Source: Leifsonia sp. Leaf336 (lineage in GTDB: Bacteria; Actinomycetota; Actinomycetes; Actinomycetales; Microbacteriaceae). From it: a DNA stretch of 64,000 nt. The stretch spans positions 291,018 through 355,017 of the forward strand of contig NZ_LMOZ01000003.1 in NCBI RefSeq assembly GCF_001423695.1, written 5' to 3'. Shown piece by piece: positions 16,512 through 25,817 of this stretch. Each line of letters begins with the position of its first letter. The stretch's first letter is position 1. The notes below the pieces were generated by a model. That model was not told the origin of the DNA, did no database searches, and saw nothing but the letters and a program-made list of their open reading frames with translations. Position numbers and translations under genes: made by a program.

Positions 16512-17470
16512 ACATCGTCGTGCTCGCGGGCGGCGTCGGCGGGTCGACGTTCGCGGCGGGCCTGCTCGACGCGCTCGGACCAGGCGATTCCGGCGTGGTC
16601 ACCATCGTCGTCAACGTCGGCGACGACATCTGGCTGAACGGGCTCCGCGTATGCCCCGACCTGGACACGGTCATGTATCGGCTGGCCGGCGTCGGCGACG
16701 ACGAGCGCGGCTGGGGGCGTCCGGGAGACAGCGGGCGCGTCGCTGCGGAGCTGTCCGCGTACGGGCTCGGCACCTCCTGGTTCACGGTCGGCGACCTCGA
16801 CATCGCGACGCACTTGGCTCGGACTCGACTCCTGACGGAGGGCTGGACGTTGAGCGAGGCGACGGCCGCGCTGTGCAGCAGATGGGACATCCCGGCCGCG
16901 ATCATCCCCGCGACAGACGAACCGGACGAGACCCTGGTCCGACTACGGGACGGACGGACCGTGCATTTCCAGGAGTGGTGGGTGCGGATGCGCGCCTCAG
17001 AGCCTGCGGCGGCGTTCGGGCGCGAGCTGGGGTCTCCTCCTGCTGCCGCTCCCGGCGTGCTTGCGGCTGTTCGCGACGCCGACGTGGTCGTCTTCGCGCC
17101 CTCCAATCCGGTCGTCTCCATCGGTCGGATACTGGAGGTCCGGGGCGTACGCGATGCGATCGCGACGACCGGCGCAGTGGTCGTCGGCGTCTCACCGATC
17201 ATCGGGGACGCGCCCGTCCGTGGGATGGCCGACCAGTGTCTGAGCGCGATCGGGGTGGACTGCAGCGCGGCCGGGGTCGCGCGCCACTACGGTGCACGCT
17301 CCGACTCCGGACTCCTTGACGGGTGGCTGCTGGACACGGTCGACCGCGACGCCGTCGCCGTCCTGGCGGCCTCGGGTATCACTGCGGAGGTTGCACCGCT
17401 GCTCATGACGGACGCGGATGCCGCTCGGGAGCTCGCCCGTCGGACTCTCGTGCTAGCGCTCAGCCTCTGA
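16508..17470 (+). CDS. cofD: 2-phospho-L-lactate transferase (CofD)
   Basis: Cytosolic enzyme of F420 synthesis, 320 residues. It joins the phospholactyl (or phosphoenolpyruvyl in many bacteria) moiety to the deazaflavin FO, giving F420-0 or its dehydro form. The nucleotide-binding start [35 protein letters not shown] (about 38-55) and [11 protein letters not shown] (about 196-206) are CofD hallmarks. It starts at GTG 16508 inside the ATPase stop. Its last 18 bases overlap the convergent cofE gene. Because the transporter genes lead straight into cofD, uptake and synthesis of F420-0 seem linked. Confidence 0.93.
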   Translation: MNIVVLAGGVGGSTFAAGLLDALGPGDSGVVTIVVNVGDDIWLNGLRVCPDLDTVMYRLAGVGDDERGWGRPGDSGRVAAELSAYGLGTSWFTVGDLDIATHLARTRLLTEGWTLSEATAALCSRWDIPAAIIPATDEPDETLVRLRDGRTVHFQEWWVRMRASEPAAAFGRELGSPPAAAPGVLAAVRDADVVVFAPSNPVVSIGRILEVRGVRDAIATTGAVVVGVSPIIGDAPVRGMADQCLSAIGVDCSAAGVARHYGARSDSGLLDGWLLDTVDRDAVAVLAASGITAEVAPLLMTDADAARELARRTLVLALSL

Positions 17471-18250
17471 CTCCGCGACCGCTTTCCCTGCCGCCGCGCG
17501 ACCGGCGGCGAACCCGGCGGCGTAGGCCTCGGCCGCGCCCTGCGAGAAGAGGTCATCCACCGCGGGCCGCAGCAGGGCGGCACCGCCCGGCGACGCCGAA
17601 CCGGAGACGAGGTGCTCCAGACCGCGCACGACCGCGACCGGCGTGCCACCCGTCTTGCCCTTGACGAGGTCCGCTGCCGCGGCGATCTCGTCGCCCACGG
17701 CGGGCGCGGTCACGACCAGCGCGTGACCGTGGGTGTCCTCGACGCCGCGGAAGTCCACGAGCACGGTCACGCCCGCCGCCCCGATCACGACGTCCGTCTG
17801 CCCGAGCCGCCATGGGCGCCCGAATGTGTCGGACACGATCACGCCCACCTCGATGCCCAGCGTCCGCTGGATTCCCTCCCGGAGCCTTTGCGCGGAAAGA
17901 TCCGGGTCCGCAGGAAGGAGAAGCACCATGCCGTCGGCGACGTTGCTGGCGTCCACACCGGCGGCCGCCATCACAAGGCCGTTCCGGTTCTCTACGATTC
18001 GCGTCACTCCCCCATCGTGGACGCGTTCGGCGACGACACGCACCGTCTCCTGCTCGATGGCCAGCTCACGGTCGACCGCGGGCACCTCGCGACCTTCGGC
18101 CTTGGAAACAATCTTGCTGGTCACAACGAGGATGTCACCGGGCTGAAGTGAGCCACCCGCCGCGCCGCAGATCACGCCGACCAGATCATCGCCTCTCTGG
18201 ATCTCCGGAATACCGTCCAGTACGAAAACGGACAGGGTCCTCGATGACAC
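17453..18250 (-). CDS. cofE: Coenzyme F420-0:L-glutamate ligase (CofE)
   Basis: GTP-dependent ligase of 265 residues that adds glutamate to F420-0. Family signatures are [17 protein letters not shown] (about 38-54), [35 protein letters not shown] split across about 140-160, and [16 protein letters not shown]. It is the single-domain form. It lacks the nitroreductase-like C-terminal domain of mycobacterial FbiB, so dehydro-F420-0 reduction would need another protein. The GTG start at 18250 has AAGGAG upstream. It is divergent from the MpaB-like gene. Confidence 0.93.
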   Translation of the reverse strand: MSSRTLSVFVLDGIPEIQRGDDLVGVICGAAGGSLQPGDILVVTSKIVSKAEGREVPAVDRELAIEQETVRVVAERVHDGGVTRIVENRNGLVMAAAGVDASNVADGMVLLLPADPDLSAQRLREGIQRTLGIEVGVIVSDTFGRPWRLGQTDVVIGAAGVTVLVDFRGVEDTHGHALVVTAPAVGDEIAAAADLVKGKTGGTPVAVVRGLEHLVSGSASPGGAALLRPAVDDLFSQGAAEAYAAGFAAGRAAAGKAVAESEAER

Positions 18251-18389
18251 GTAGCTCGCTCCTTCGTTGCACTACTCGACGATCGGTAGGGGTCGTTCGA
18301 TCTCACTGAATCGTCCCACACCCGGAATGTCGACACTGTCCCCGAAGAAACCCCGTCAAGCGCGACAGAACGGGGAGACGATGGAAGGC

Positions 18390-18404
18390 TAGAATTATTC
18401 CGTG
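18390..18404 (+). promoter_or_regulatory. Leaderless promoter-start junction of the MpaB-like gene
   Basis: A -10 TAGAAT (18390-18395) is followed by exactly six bases and the GTG start at 18402. Transcription should begin at the start codon itself. There is no ribosome-binding site. The same geometry recurs at eight other genes in this window. Confidence 0.6.
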
Positions 18405-19310
18405 CACGGATTAAATAACGCCGGCAACGCGAAGGCCGCCGGAAAGGTCCTTCATTGGCGGCGAGGATCCGGAAAGGGATCCCGCCCACCGTGGATAGCC
18501 GACATCGAGCGTGGGGACGACGAAGGATTCTTCGGCCCGGAGTCCGCATCCTGGGCGGTCAACGGATCGCTGACGACCTTCGTCGGCGGGATACGGGCCC
18601 TCCTCATCCAGCTCCTGCACCCGGGAGCGTTGGCCGGCGTCTACGATCACTCCCGATTCCGCTCGGACCCGCTGGGGCGATTGAACCGCACCATAGCCTG
18701 GCTCGCGCTCACGACATTCGGAAGTCGCGAGGCGGCGACGGACGCGGCCGCCCACGTGCGGCGCATCCATCAGCCCGTGCACGGCACGTACGCGACCGCG
18801 ACGAACGAGGAGAGGTCGTACTCCGCGAACGACTCGGACCTGTCCCTTTGGGTGCACGCAGCCTTCACCACGGCCTTTCTCGGCGCATTCACCGCTTTGC
18901 GCGGCAACCCTCCCGGCGGACGCGACGGCTACGTTTCGGAGTGGGCCGTGGCGGGTCGCCTGATGGGAGTGGACGATCCGCCCCGAGACTACGCTGAGCT
19001 CATCGCCGTCATGCGATCGTTCGACCACGATCTGACGTTCGACGAAAGAGCGGCCGACGTCGCCCATTTCCTTCGCCGGCCGCCCCTGCCGCTGCCCTAC
19101 CGGTTGATCTATCCGGTGCTGTTCGGCGCCGCCGTTGCGACATTGCCGGTCGGATACCGCGCGCTGCTCGGGCTGAAGCGACCGAAATGGCCGGCGATCA
19201 CCCTCACCCGCGTCACCCTCGCTCTCGCCGCAGTCGCCGTGGGCCCGAGGTCGCCAAGCGAACGAGCGGCCCGGGACCGTATCTCCCGCTCGCCGGGTCA
19301 GTCGGTGTAA
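18402..19310 (+). CDS. Oxygenase MpaB-family protein (DUF2236)
   Basis: Protein of 302 residues resembling the latex-clearing/MpaB oxygenase-like family. Landmarks are LLIQLLHPGALAGVYDHSRF (about 68-87), HVRRIHQPVHG (about 122-132) and NDSDLSLWVHAAFT (about 143-156), which supply the conserved His and Asp residues of the family, thought to hold haem. A C-terminal hydrophobic stretch (about 230-285) may contact the membrane. It is a stand-alone gene, leaderless by position, and converges on the FAH gene with a 13-base overlap. No operon link to the aromatic genes is visible. The substrate is unknown. Confidence 0.8.
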   Translation: MHGLNNAGNAKAAGKVLHWRRGSGKGSRPPWIADIERGDDEGFFGPESASWAVNGSLTTFVGGIRALLIQLLHPGALAGVYDHSRFRSDPLGRLNRTIAWLALTTFGSREAATDAAAHVRRIHQPVHGTYATATNEERSYSANDSDLSLWVHAAFTTAFLGAFTALRGNPPGGRDGYVSEWAVAGRLMGVDDPPRDYAELIAVMRSFDHDLTFDERAADVAHFLRRPPLPLPYRLIYPVLFGAAVATLPVGYRALLGLKRPKWPAITLTRVTLALAAVAVGPRSPSERAARDRISRSPGQSV

Positions 19311-20164
19311 AGGCCCGCCTTCGGACCAGGGCGAGTCAGATAAGGGATCGCGTCGGCGTCGGACACTGAGACCGACAGTGTGCCGATACCGGTGATGCTC
19401 AGATCGATCCTGTCGCCGTTCGCGATCGGACCGACGCCCGCCGGCGTGCCGGTCGCGATCACGTCACCCCGCTCCAATGTCATGACCGAACTCATGTACG
19501 CGATCAGCTCCTCGACACCGAAGATCATCGTGCTCGTCGAGGTGGACTGGCGGAGCTGCCCGTTGACGGAGAGCGTCAACTCCAGCTCACCGGGATCACG
19601 CAGTTCGTCCGAGGTGACGATCCACGGGCCGAGCGGCGTGAAGGTGTCGAAGGACTTCCGAGTGGACCTGTCCTCGGTGGAACGCACGGTGATGTCGAGT
19701 AGACAGGTGTACCCGAGGACATGGTCGAGCGCATGCTCGGCCGCGATGTTCCGCCCGCCCCTCCCGATCACCACGGCGAGTTCGCCTTCGTAGTCCGTGC
19801 GCACATCCGAGTAGGGCAGCTGGACGGTGGACCCGGGTCCGGTTACCGAGGTCGGCGCCTTGAGAAAGGCGCCCCACTCGCGGATCGTGGCCGAATCCGG
19901 CATCTCGTGGATGTGCTCGTAATAGTTGGCCGGGGCACCGATGATCTTGCCGGGCCGGGGTACCGGTGCCTCCAGCACCACATCGGCGATGTCGTGGGAA
20001 CGTAGCGATCGGAGCTCCAGTGACGCGAGTAAACCGACGAGCGGGAGCCCCTCGACCACGTCATCCCACACGGACTCGACCCGCCCTACGTGGTCGGTCA
20101 CGTCGTACACGCGACCGTTCGCAACCACTCCTGTGTGAGCTCCGTTGAAGCGAGCGATGATCAC
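19298..20164 (-). CDS. Fumarylacetoacetate hydrolase-family protein, probable fumaryl-/maleylpyruvate hydrolase
   Basis: FAH-fold hydrolase of 288 residues. The motifs GAPANYYEH (about 76-84), DYEGELAVVIGRGG (about 123-136), GYTCLLDITVRSTED and GDVIATGTPAGVG (about 239-251) give the metal-binding Glu/Glu/Asp set. It is the last gene of the three-gene gentisate operon (GTGA overlap at 20161-20164). In gentisate pathways this family cleaves fumarylpyruvate, or maleylpyruvate directly, to pyruvate and a C4 diacid. No maleylpyruvate isomerase gene is visible in the window, so direct maleylpyruvate hydrolysis is worth considering. Confidence 0.87.
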   Translation of the reverse strand: MIIARFNGAHTGVVANGRVYDVTDHVGRVESVWDDVVEGLPLVGLLASLELRSLRSHDIADVVLEAPVPRPGKIIGAPANYYEHIHEMPDSATIREWGAFLKAPTSVTGPGSTVQLPYSDVRTDYEGELAVVIGRGGRNIAAEHALDHVLGYTCLLDITVRSTEDRSTRKSFDTFTPLGPWIVTSDELRDPGELELTLSVNGQLRQSTSTSTMIFGVEELIAYMSSVMTLERGDVIATGTPAGVGPIANGDRIDLSITGIGTLSVSVSDADAIPYLTRPGPKAGLYTD

Positions 20165-21426
20165 GACCGGGCCAGCCCTCGCGCGTAGACGGCTCGTTCA
20201 GCGTCGATGACCTCGTAGCGGTCGCGGCTCGGCGGGATCGATGGTATCGGCGCGCTGCGATCCGCGCCGTAGAGCCAGTCGAGGTGCTCGTAGATGCGAC
20301 CTCCGACGGCACGCAGCGTCGCGTCCCGGAGCTCTGCGTCCAGGCCGCCGGCGTGGCTCCACTCGCCCCAGAACCTCGAGCCGCTCTGGACCGCGCTCGT
20401 GCGGGCGAAGCGCAGCTCCTCGAACTCGGGGAGTCTCCGGGCGAGGTCCCCGGACCCTCCGACGAGGTCCGCGAGCTCCACACCGTCCTCCATCGCCTGG
20501 CAAGCGCCCTGCGCGAAGTACTGATGAGTCGGATGCGCGGCGTCGCCGATCAGCACCACCCTTCCGCCGACCCAGCCCGAGCGCGGAGGACGATCGAATT
20601 GCGTCCACTTCTTGGTGCGGTCCAGATGCGTGATGATCCGGCGCACGAGCGGGTTGGCTTGGGCGAACGTCGTGTCGAGCTCATCGAGCGTTCCCCACTC
20701 GTCGCTTCCCGGCTCGCCCCTCTCGCTCTTGAAGGAGCAGACCAGGTTGACCATCGAACCTCCTCTGATCGGGTAGTACATGACGTGGTGGCCGGCACCG
20801 GCCTGGAGCGTGACTGCGTTCTCGATGTCGGAGTTCCGCGCGAAGGTGCCGCGGTAGATCGCATACGTCGACGCCAGCGGCGGGCCGTCGTCGCGGAGCG
20901 TTCGCCGCACCCGCGAACGGATCCCGTCCGCCCCGATCAGGATCTCGGCGGCGGCGGCGGTTCCGTCGGCGAAGCGCGCCGTGACGTGATCGTTCCCGTG
21001 GATCACGTCGACCACCTCCTTGCCCGTGCTGATGTTCACAAGCCCCGTGCGCTGCGCCGCGGCGAGCAGCGCCGCAAGGAGGTCGCCTCGATGCAGGACC
21101 TGGTAGGGCGCGTCATAGCGTCGGAGGAACTCGGCGCCGAACGGGATCTCGAAGATCTCCTCCCCCGACCCGATGTCACGCATCACCGCCCGCTCGGGGA
21201 GCACCACAGCTTCGGTCAGATACTGCGTGACCGAGAGCGTTTCCAGGAGCCGGACGGCGTTGGGTCCGACCTGGAGTCCGGCCCCCACTTCACGGATCTC
21301 CGCGGCTCGTTCGAACACATCCACGCGAATCCCGTGACGAGCGAGCGCGAGAGCCGCTGTGATTCCTCCGATGCCACAGCCGACGACGATCGCCCTCGCC
21401 TCGAGCGGCACGGCCTCAGCGCTCAC
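20161..21426 (-). CDS. FAD-dependent monooxygenase, 3-hydroxybenzoate 6-hydroxylase-like
   Basis: Class A flavoprotein hydroxylase of 421 residues. The N-terminal FAD motif GCGIGG is at 16-21 with the acidic DVFER end at 36-40. VGAGLQVGPNAVRLLE, the DG motif GADGIRSRVR and the GD motif GDAAHPTHQYFAQGACQAMEDG (in two parts, about 291-312) follow the order expected. The overall wording of these motifs is closest, from memory, to Rhodococcus 3-hydroxybenzoate 6-monooxygenase. With a gentisate dioxygenase-like gene directly upstream it should form gentisate. GTG start at 21426 overlaps the dioxygenase stop. Salicylate-type substrates cannot be excluded. Confidence 0.87.
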   Translation of the reverse strand: MSAEAVPLEARAIVVGCGIGGITAALALARHGIRVDVFERAAEIREVGAGLQVGPNAVRLLETLSVTQYLTEAVVLPERAVMRDIGSGEEIFEIPFGAEFLRRYDAPYQVLHRGDLLAALLAAAQRTGLVNISTGKEVVDVIHGNDHVTARFADGTAAAAEILIGADGIRSRVRRTLRDDGPPLASTYAIYRGTFARNSDIENAVTLQAGAGHHVMYYPIRGGSMVNLVCSFKSERGEPGSDEWGTLDELDTTFAQANPLVRRIITHLDRTKKWTQFDRPPRSGWVGGRVVLIGDAAHPTHQYFAQGACQAMEDGVELADLVGGSGDLARRLPEFEELRFARTSAVQSGSRFWGEWSHAGGLDAELRDATLRAVGGRIYEHLDWLYGADRSAPIPSIPPSRDRYEVIDAERAVYARGLARS

Positions 21427-22469
21427 GCGTCGCCCCGCTTCGGGCCGACCTCGACACGGAGCAGCCCGAACGGTTCATAGATCGGGAGGTCGCTGAGCTC
21501 GAAGATCACCGCGTCGCCGTCGTCCGCCACGTGCTCGTACCGGTGCCAGGAGGGCACAACGAAGAAGTCGTTCTCAGACCAGTCGTAGCGCTCGCCTTCG
21601 ATGATGCTGTGACCACGGCCTTCCAGCACGCAGAAGACGGCACTCGGTGTCTGCCGCCGGACGGTGGTCCTGCCTCCTTCCGGCAGGAGGGTCAGATAGC
21701 ACGACAGCGTGGGGATGACGTGACCGCCGGTGAGGGGGTTGACGTACTCGAGACGCGATCCCCACGCGGGCTCACCCTGGCCCCGGTGATACTCGGCGAG
21801 CGCGGCACGGGAGGTGCTGTACGCGTACTTGTTCAGCGGAGAGTGCTGCTTCTCCCAGCCCTCGTCGACGGGATTGAGCCCGGCGAAGTACCGGTGGACG
21901 CTCGCGTCCTCCTCCTGCGTGATCTTCTGCAGTTCGCCGTTGGGGTACTCCTCGGCGAACTGCGCGTGCTGCCCGCGAACGAACGGGACGTCGAGTCCGT
22001 CGAGCCAGATCATCGGCTCCGTCCCGTTGTGGCGGTGGTCGTGCCAGGTGTTGGGAGGAGTCAGGACGAGGTCGCCTCGCTCCATGAGCACGGGCTCCCC
22101 GTCCACGGTGGTGTGGCCCGACCCCTGCAACAGGAGGCGGATGGCGCTCGGTGTGTGGCGGTGCGCCGGGGCCGTCTCGCCCGGTAGCACCAGCTGGTAG
22201 CCCGCAACGAGGTTGTGGCTCGTTCCGAACCGCCGGGTCGGATTGGACGCGTTGAGAGCGCGCCGATCGGTGTCCTCGCCGAGGTCGGCGATGGATACCG
22301 CCTCCTCCAGCAGCGGGAAGATCTCTTCGGCTCGCCAGACGTATGGCACCTCGTCGAGGGTCGGCTCGGTGGCGAGCGTGCCGGGAATGGTCCACAGAGC
22401 GGCGACGTTGGCGTCGCGCAGCCGTTCGAAGTAGGCGTCCGCTCTGGCCGCCTTGTCGATGTCCGTCAT
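21423..22469 (-). CDS. Gentisate 1,2-dioxygenase-like bicupin
   Basis: Ring-cleaving bicupin of 348 residues. The first cupin holds the iron site: HRHTPSAI (His103, His105) and TWHDHRHN (His143, His145), followed by the typical MIWLDGLDVPFV. The second cupin (about 255-330) keeps the fold but not the full ligand set, as in characterised gentisate dioxygenases. GAGGAAG precedes ATG 22469. It is the first gene of the operon; its promoter (22526-22554) carries operator A. Product would be maleylpyruvate. Salicylate or 1-hydroxy-2-naphthoate dioxygenase are close alternatives. Confidence 0.88.
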   Translation of the reverse strand: MTDIDKAARADAYFERLRDANVAALWTIPGTLATEPTLDEVPYVWRAEEIFPLLEEAVSIADLGEDTDRRALNASNPTRRFGTSHNLVAGYQLVLPGETAPAHRHTPSAIRLLLQGSGHTTVDGEPVLMERGDLVLTPPNTWHDHRHNGTEPMIWLDGLDVPFVRGQHAQFAEEYPNGELQKITQEEDASVHRYFAGLNPVDEGWEKQHSPLNKYAYSTSRAALAEYHRGQGEPAWGSRLEYVNPLTGGHVIPTLSCYLTLLPEGGRTTVRRQTPSAVFCVLEGRGHSIIEGERYDWSENDFFVVPSWHRYEHVADDGDAVIFELSDLPIYEPFGLLRVEVGPKRGDA

Positions 22470-22525
22470 CGTGCTTCCTCACTCATCTTCGTTGATCAGG
22501 ATCCAACTAGTCCGCGTACGTACTA

Positions 22526-22560
22526 ATTATGGTAGGACGATATTATTCCGTTAACTGAAT
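22526..22560. promoter_or_regulatory. Divergent promoter region with 16-bp operator A
   Basis: The 16-base site ATTCCGTTAACTGAAT (22545-22560) is a palindrome apart from one base pair. For the gentisate operon (minus strand) a -35 TTAACG (22554-22549) inside the site, a 17-base spacer and a -10 CATAAT (22531-22526) fit well. For the dienelactone hydrolase gene a -10 TATTAT (22541-22546) overlaps the site. Related sites are at 25894-25909 and 27491-27506. Confidence 0.7.
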
Positions 22561-22582
22561 GTCAAGAGAGGACGTAGCAGCG

Positions 22583-23380
22583 ATGCTCCAACTGACCGCA
22601 GAATGCCCCCTGCCGGAGCCGTTCGAGGAGCTCCTGGCGAAGGTGCCCGCGCACAGCGGATCCCGGATCCGAGTGGCCCGAGTGCCATACGCCGTCGACG
22701 GAGCCCCCTTCGAAGGCTTCCTGGCCCTGGACAAGAGCCGGCCCGTCTCCGGGCCGGCGGTGCTGCTCCTCCATGCCTGGAACGGAGTCGGGGCCAACAT
22801 CGAGATGAGGGCGCGAATGCTCTCCCGCCTGGGCTACGTCGCGTTCGCCGCCGACCTGTACGGCGCCGGGATCCGTCCGACATCACCGGAGGAGGCTCGA
22901 GCGGTCTCGTCCGCCTACTACGCCGATCTGCCCCTGCTCGCCCGTCGGGTCCAGGCCGGACTGGACGTCCTGGTGCGCATGACGGGAGTCGAGCCGGGGC
23001 GCGTCGCGGTCGCCGGGTACTGCTTCGGCGGGACTGCGGCGCTCGAGTTCGCCAGGACCGGCGCCCGCATCGCCGGCGCGACGTCGTTCCACGGAACGCT
23101 GTTCGAGCACGACGCAGCAGATGGCGCGGCGACGCGTGCGCCCCTGCTCATCATCACCGGCGCGGCCGACGACCTGGTGCCCGACTCCGCCGTGGCTCGC
23201 TTGATGGCGGAGTTGCGCGCTACGCCCGACCTCTCGTGGGAGATCGACATCATCAGCGGCGCACCCCACGCGTTCACCGTGCCCGGAACCGACAGGTTCC
23301 GCCCCCTCGCCGATGCGCGGAGCTGGGGTCGGTTCCGGCGATTCCTCGCCGAAACCAACCCCATCCGCCCACTCAGATAA
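22583..23380 (+). CDS. Dienelactone hydrolase-family protein
   Basis: Cytosolic alpha/beta hydrolase of 265 residues from ATG 22583 (GAGAGG upstream). The in-frame ATG 22559 would add eight residues but overlaps the operator. The nucleophile motif GYCFGG (145-150) uses Cys147, as in dienelactone hydrolases. The acid is in GAADD (about 193-197) and the His in GAPHAFTVPG. DLH proteins open lactone rings in ring-cleavage pathways. The gene is divergent from the gentisate operon and ends eight bases inside the convergent decarboxylase-like gene. Its exact substrate in a gentisate-type island is unclear. Confidence 0.85.
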   Translation: MLQLTAECPLPEPFEELLAKVPAHSGSRIRVARVPYAVDGAPFEGFLALDKSRPVSGPAVLLLHAWNGVGANIEMRARMLSRLGYVAFAADLYGAGIRPTSPEEARAVSSAYYADLPLLARRVQAGLDVLVRMTGVEPGRVAVAGYCFGGTAALEFARTGARIAGATSFHGTLFEHDAADGAATRAPLLIITGAADDLVPDSAVARLMAELRATPDLSWEIDIISGAPHAFTVPGTDRFRPLADARSWGRFRRFLAETNPIRPLR

Positions 23381-24362
23381 CGAAGGCGGAGGCCGTCTCC
23401 GGGGCGAACAGTTCCGATACATCCCTCACGCCGGAGGCGAGCCCCTGGTCTGCCGAGTAACGCAGCAGCGTCTCCAGGGCGACGCGGTTCTCGTCCAGGC
23501 CGTACGTCCAGAACTCCTGCCCCATCAGGGCTCGGGTCTGCTGCGCCTCCTGATAGCTCCACGGGAGCATCGAGCTCAGGGCAGCCGTCTCGCCCAGCTG
23601 CGCCTCAGCCACCCGCTTGGCAGCCTCGAACGCCTTCATAAGCGAGCGGGCGATCCAACGGTCCGCCTCGTAGACGTCTCGCCTGATGACGACGGTGTGC
23701 ATCATCGGGAAGATCCCTGTCGCCTCGAAGTACTCGACTTCGGCGGCTTTCGAGTCGATCCAGAGCCGCCGGATCCGTGGGTCGCCGGCGGCGAACTCGG
23801 GAGGCACCCGCGGCGAGTAGATCGCGTCGAGCGTGCCGTCGATGAGCAGTTCCCCGAGCGTCGCATCCTTCTCGACCGGCTTCAGGTCGATTCCGGGCGG
23901 GTCGATCGAGAGCTTCTCCACCCGCCGTGCGCCGTAGAGGCCGCCCGTACGGTAAGCGACGGATCGCACCGGCACGCCGTGCAGGTCGGCCAGGATTCCC
24001 CGGATCCAGACCGCCGCCGTCACCTGGTACTCCGGGATCCCCACCGTCGCGCCGACGAGGTCCGCGGCGGACGAGATCGGACCATCGGTGCGAACGTACA
24101 CGCCGTTGTGGCGGAACGACCGGGACGGGAACACCGGGAGGGCGACGAAGGGGGCGTCCCGATCCAGAGTCAGGAGATACGACGAGAGGCTCATCTCCGA
24201 GACGGGGAACTCCCGGTATTTGGCCGTCCTGAAGAAGATCTCCTCGACGGGGAGGGTGAGGACGGTGAGGTCGATGCCCTCAGCCCTCACCCTTCCGTCG
24301 GCGAGCGCAGCCGTGCGGTCGTAGGAGCCGCACGCGAGCGTCAGCTGTTTCGCCATCGACAC
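23373..24362 (-). CDS. 4,5-dihydroxyphthalate decarboxylase-like protein
   Basis: Protein of 329 residues with the Pht5-like fold related to periplasmic binding proteins but without a signal peptide, so cytosolic. Landmarks are LTLACGSYDRTAAL (about 7-20), EFPVSEMSLSSYLL, FPSRSFRHNGVYV (about 78-90) and MMHTVVIRRDVYE. Characterised members remove a carboxyl group from 4,5-dihydroxyphthalate. The GTG start at 24362 is one base after the transporter stop. ATG 24356 is an alternative. Neither has a good ribosome site, so coupling to the transporter gene is likely. It suggests that the imported acid is a dicarboxylated aromatic or hydroaromatic. Confidence 0.82.
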   Translation of the reverse strand: MSMAKQLTLACGSYDRTAALADGRVRAEGIDLTVLTLPVEEIFFRTAKYREFPVSEMSLSSYLLTLDRDAPFVALPVFPSRSFRHNGVYVRTDGPISSAADLVGATVGIPEYQVTAAVWIRGILADLHGVPVRSVAYRTGGLYGARRVEKLSIDPPGIDLKPVEKDATLGELLIDGTLDAIYSPRVPPEFAAGDPRIRRLWIDSKAAEVEYFEATGIFPMMHTVVIRRDVYEADRWIARSLMKAFEAAKRVAEAQLGETAALSSMLPWSYQEAQQTRALMGQEFWTYGLDENRVALETLLRYSADQGLASGVRDVSELFAPETASAFVI

Positions 24363-24363
24363 G

Positions 24364-25722
24364 TTATGCCGGCGCTTGGGTGGTGTCGGGCACGGCTGCC
24401 GAATGCTCGACCGCCGGAGAGGAGTCCGAGAGGCTCTTCTGGCTCGTCTCCTTCAGCGCGAGGAGGCAGAACAGGGCGACGACGCAGGTCACGGACATGA
24501 TGATCGAGAGAGGCAGGGTCGTGGACCCGCCGTTCGCCTGCAGTACGGACGCGAACACGAGGGGAGTGAGGCCTCCGAAGATCCCGGCGAGCTGGTAGCT
24601 CACCGAAGCGCCCGTGAACCGGGAGACCGTGCTGAACTGCTCTGTCACCATCGCCGGCTGCGGTCCGGCGAGGGCCGCATGGACGACCGCCTGGTTCACG
24701 GGGAGGACTATCGCGAGAGCCAGGACGGACCCGCTGCCGATGGCGGGGAAGAGCACGAAGGACATGATGATCAAGCCGATCGTCCCAGCGATCATCACCG
24801 GACGGCGCCCGAACCGATCCGACAGCGACCCGTAGAACAGCATGAAGAGCGCGGTGATGAACGACGAGAGCAGCAGCACGTTGAGCACCGTCTGCCGTTC
24901 GAACCCGTGCCCGGTGGCGAAAGCGAGGACGAAGGTGGTCAACACCGCCGAGCAGACCGATCCGGCGATCGACACTCCGAGGACCAGGAGCAGAGGGCGC
25001 CACTCGTAGCGAAGCACGTCGCCCAGCGGGAACCGCCGCTTGGGGGCCTCCTTGACGGCGGCGAGGAAGATCGGTGTCTCGTGGACCTTGCTTCGGATGA
25101 TGAGTCCGCCGGCGAGCAGGACGACACTGAAGAGGAAGGGGATCCTCCACCCCCACGCCAAGAACTGCTCCTGGGTGGTCAGCGCCGAGACGAGGGCCAG
25201 CATCGCGGTCGAGAGGACCGAACCACTGGGCGCACCCGCCTGGGTGAAGCTGGCCCAGAGGCCGCGGCGACTGGTCGCGTGCTCCGCCGAGATCAGCGCG
25301 GATCCCGCCCATTCGCCGCCGAGCGCAATGCCCTGGACCACCCGGAAGAAGGTCAGCAGCAGCGGTGCAGCCACTCCGATCTGCGCGGCCCCCGGGAGCA
25401 GGCCGATCACGATGCTCGCGCCGGCCATCAGGCTCATCGTCCAGACCAGCATCCGTTTGCGACCCAGCTTGTCCCCGAAATGCCCGAAGATGATCCCGCC
25501 GAGTGGCCGGGCGAAGTACCCGGCGGCGAGCGTCCCGAAGCTGGCGATCGTGCCGACGACGGGGTCCAGTTCGGGGAAGAACACTTGATTGAAGACCAAG
25601 GCCGAGGCCGTGGCGTAGAGGAAGAAGTCGTAGAACTCCAGGACGCTTCCGAAGAAGCCGGAGAACACGGCCAGCCCGAGCTGGCGGTTCGGCCTTCCCG
25701 CCTGTGTGGAAGATGCACTCAT
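24364..25722 (-). CDS. MFS transporter, metabolite:H+ symporter (MHS) family
   Basis: Twelve-helix symporter of about 452 residues from ATG 25722 (GGAG nine bases upstream; ATG 25737 or GTG 25761 would extend it). Signatures are SVLEFYDFFLYATAS (TM1), GHFGDKLGRKRML (loop 2-3), GIALGGEWAGSALI (TM5) and the SDRFGRRP repeat in loop 8-9. The family includes KgtP, ShiA and aromatic acid importers. It shares a transcript with the decarboxylase-like gene and is preceded by operator B and a long leader. It probably imports the aromatic or hydroaromatic acid degraded by this island. Confidence 0.9.
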   Translation of the reverse strand: MSASSTQAGRPNRQLGLAVFSGFFGSVLEFYDFFLYATASALVFNQVFFPELDPVVGTIASFGTLAAGYFARPLGGIIFGHFGDKLGRKRMLVWTMSLMAGASIVIGLLPGAAQIGVAAPLLLTFFRVVQGIALGGEWAGSALISAEHATSRRGLWASFTQAGAPSGSVLSTAMLALVSALTTQEQFLAWGWRIPFLFSVVLLAGGLIIRSKVHETPIFLAAVKEAPKRRFPLGDVLRYEWRPLLLVLGVSIAGSVCSAVLTTFVLAFATGHGFERQTVLNVLLLSSFITALFMLFYGSLSDRFGRRPVMIAGTIGLIIMSFVLFPAIGSGSVLALAIVLPVNQAVVHAALAGPQPAMVTEQFSTVSRFTGASVSYQLAGIFGGLTPLVFASVLQANGGSTTLPLSIIMSVTCVVALFCLLALKETSQKSLSDSSPAVEHSAAVPDTTQAPA

Positions 25723-25817
25723 CTCTGTAGACTCCATTGTCGTGTGAACGGTGTTCGTCACCGTTTGCCAGATTCAGATGCACCCGGATCCCGATTGTCG
25801 ATCGCGCCGAGTGCATG

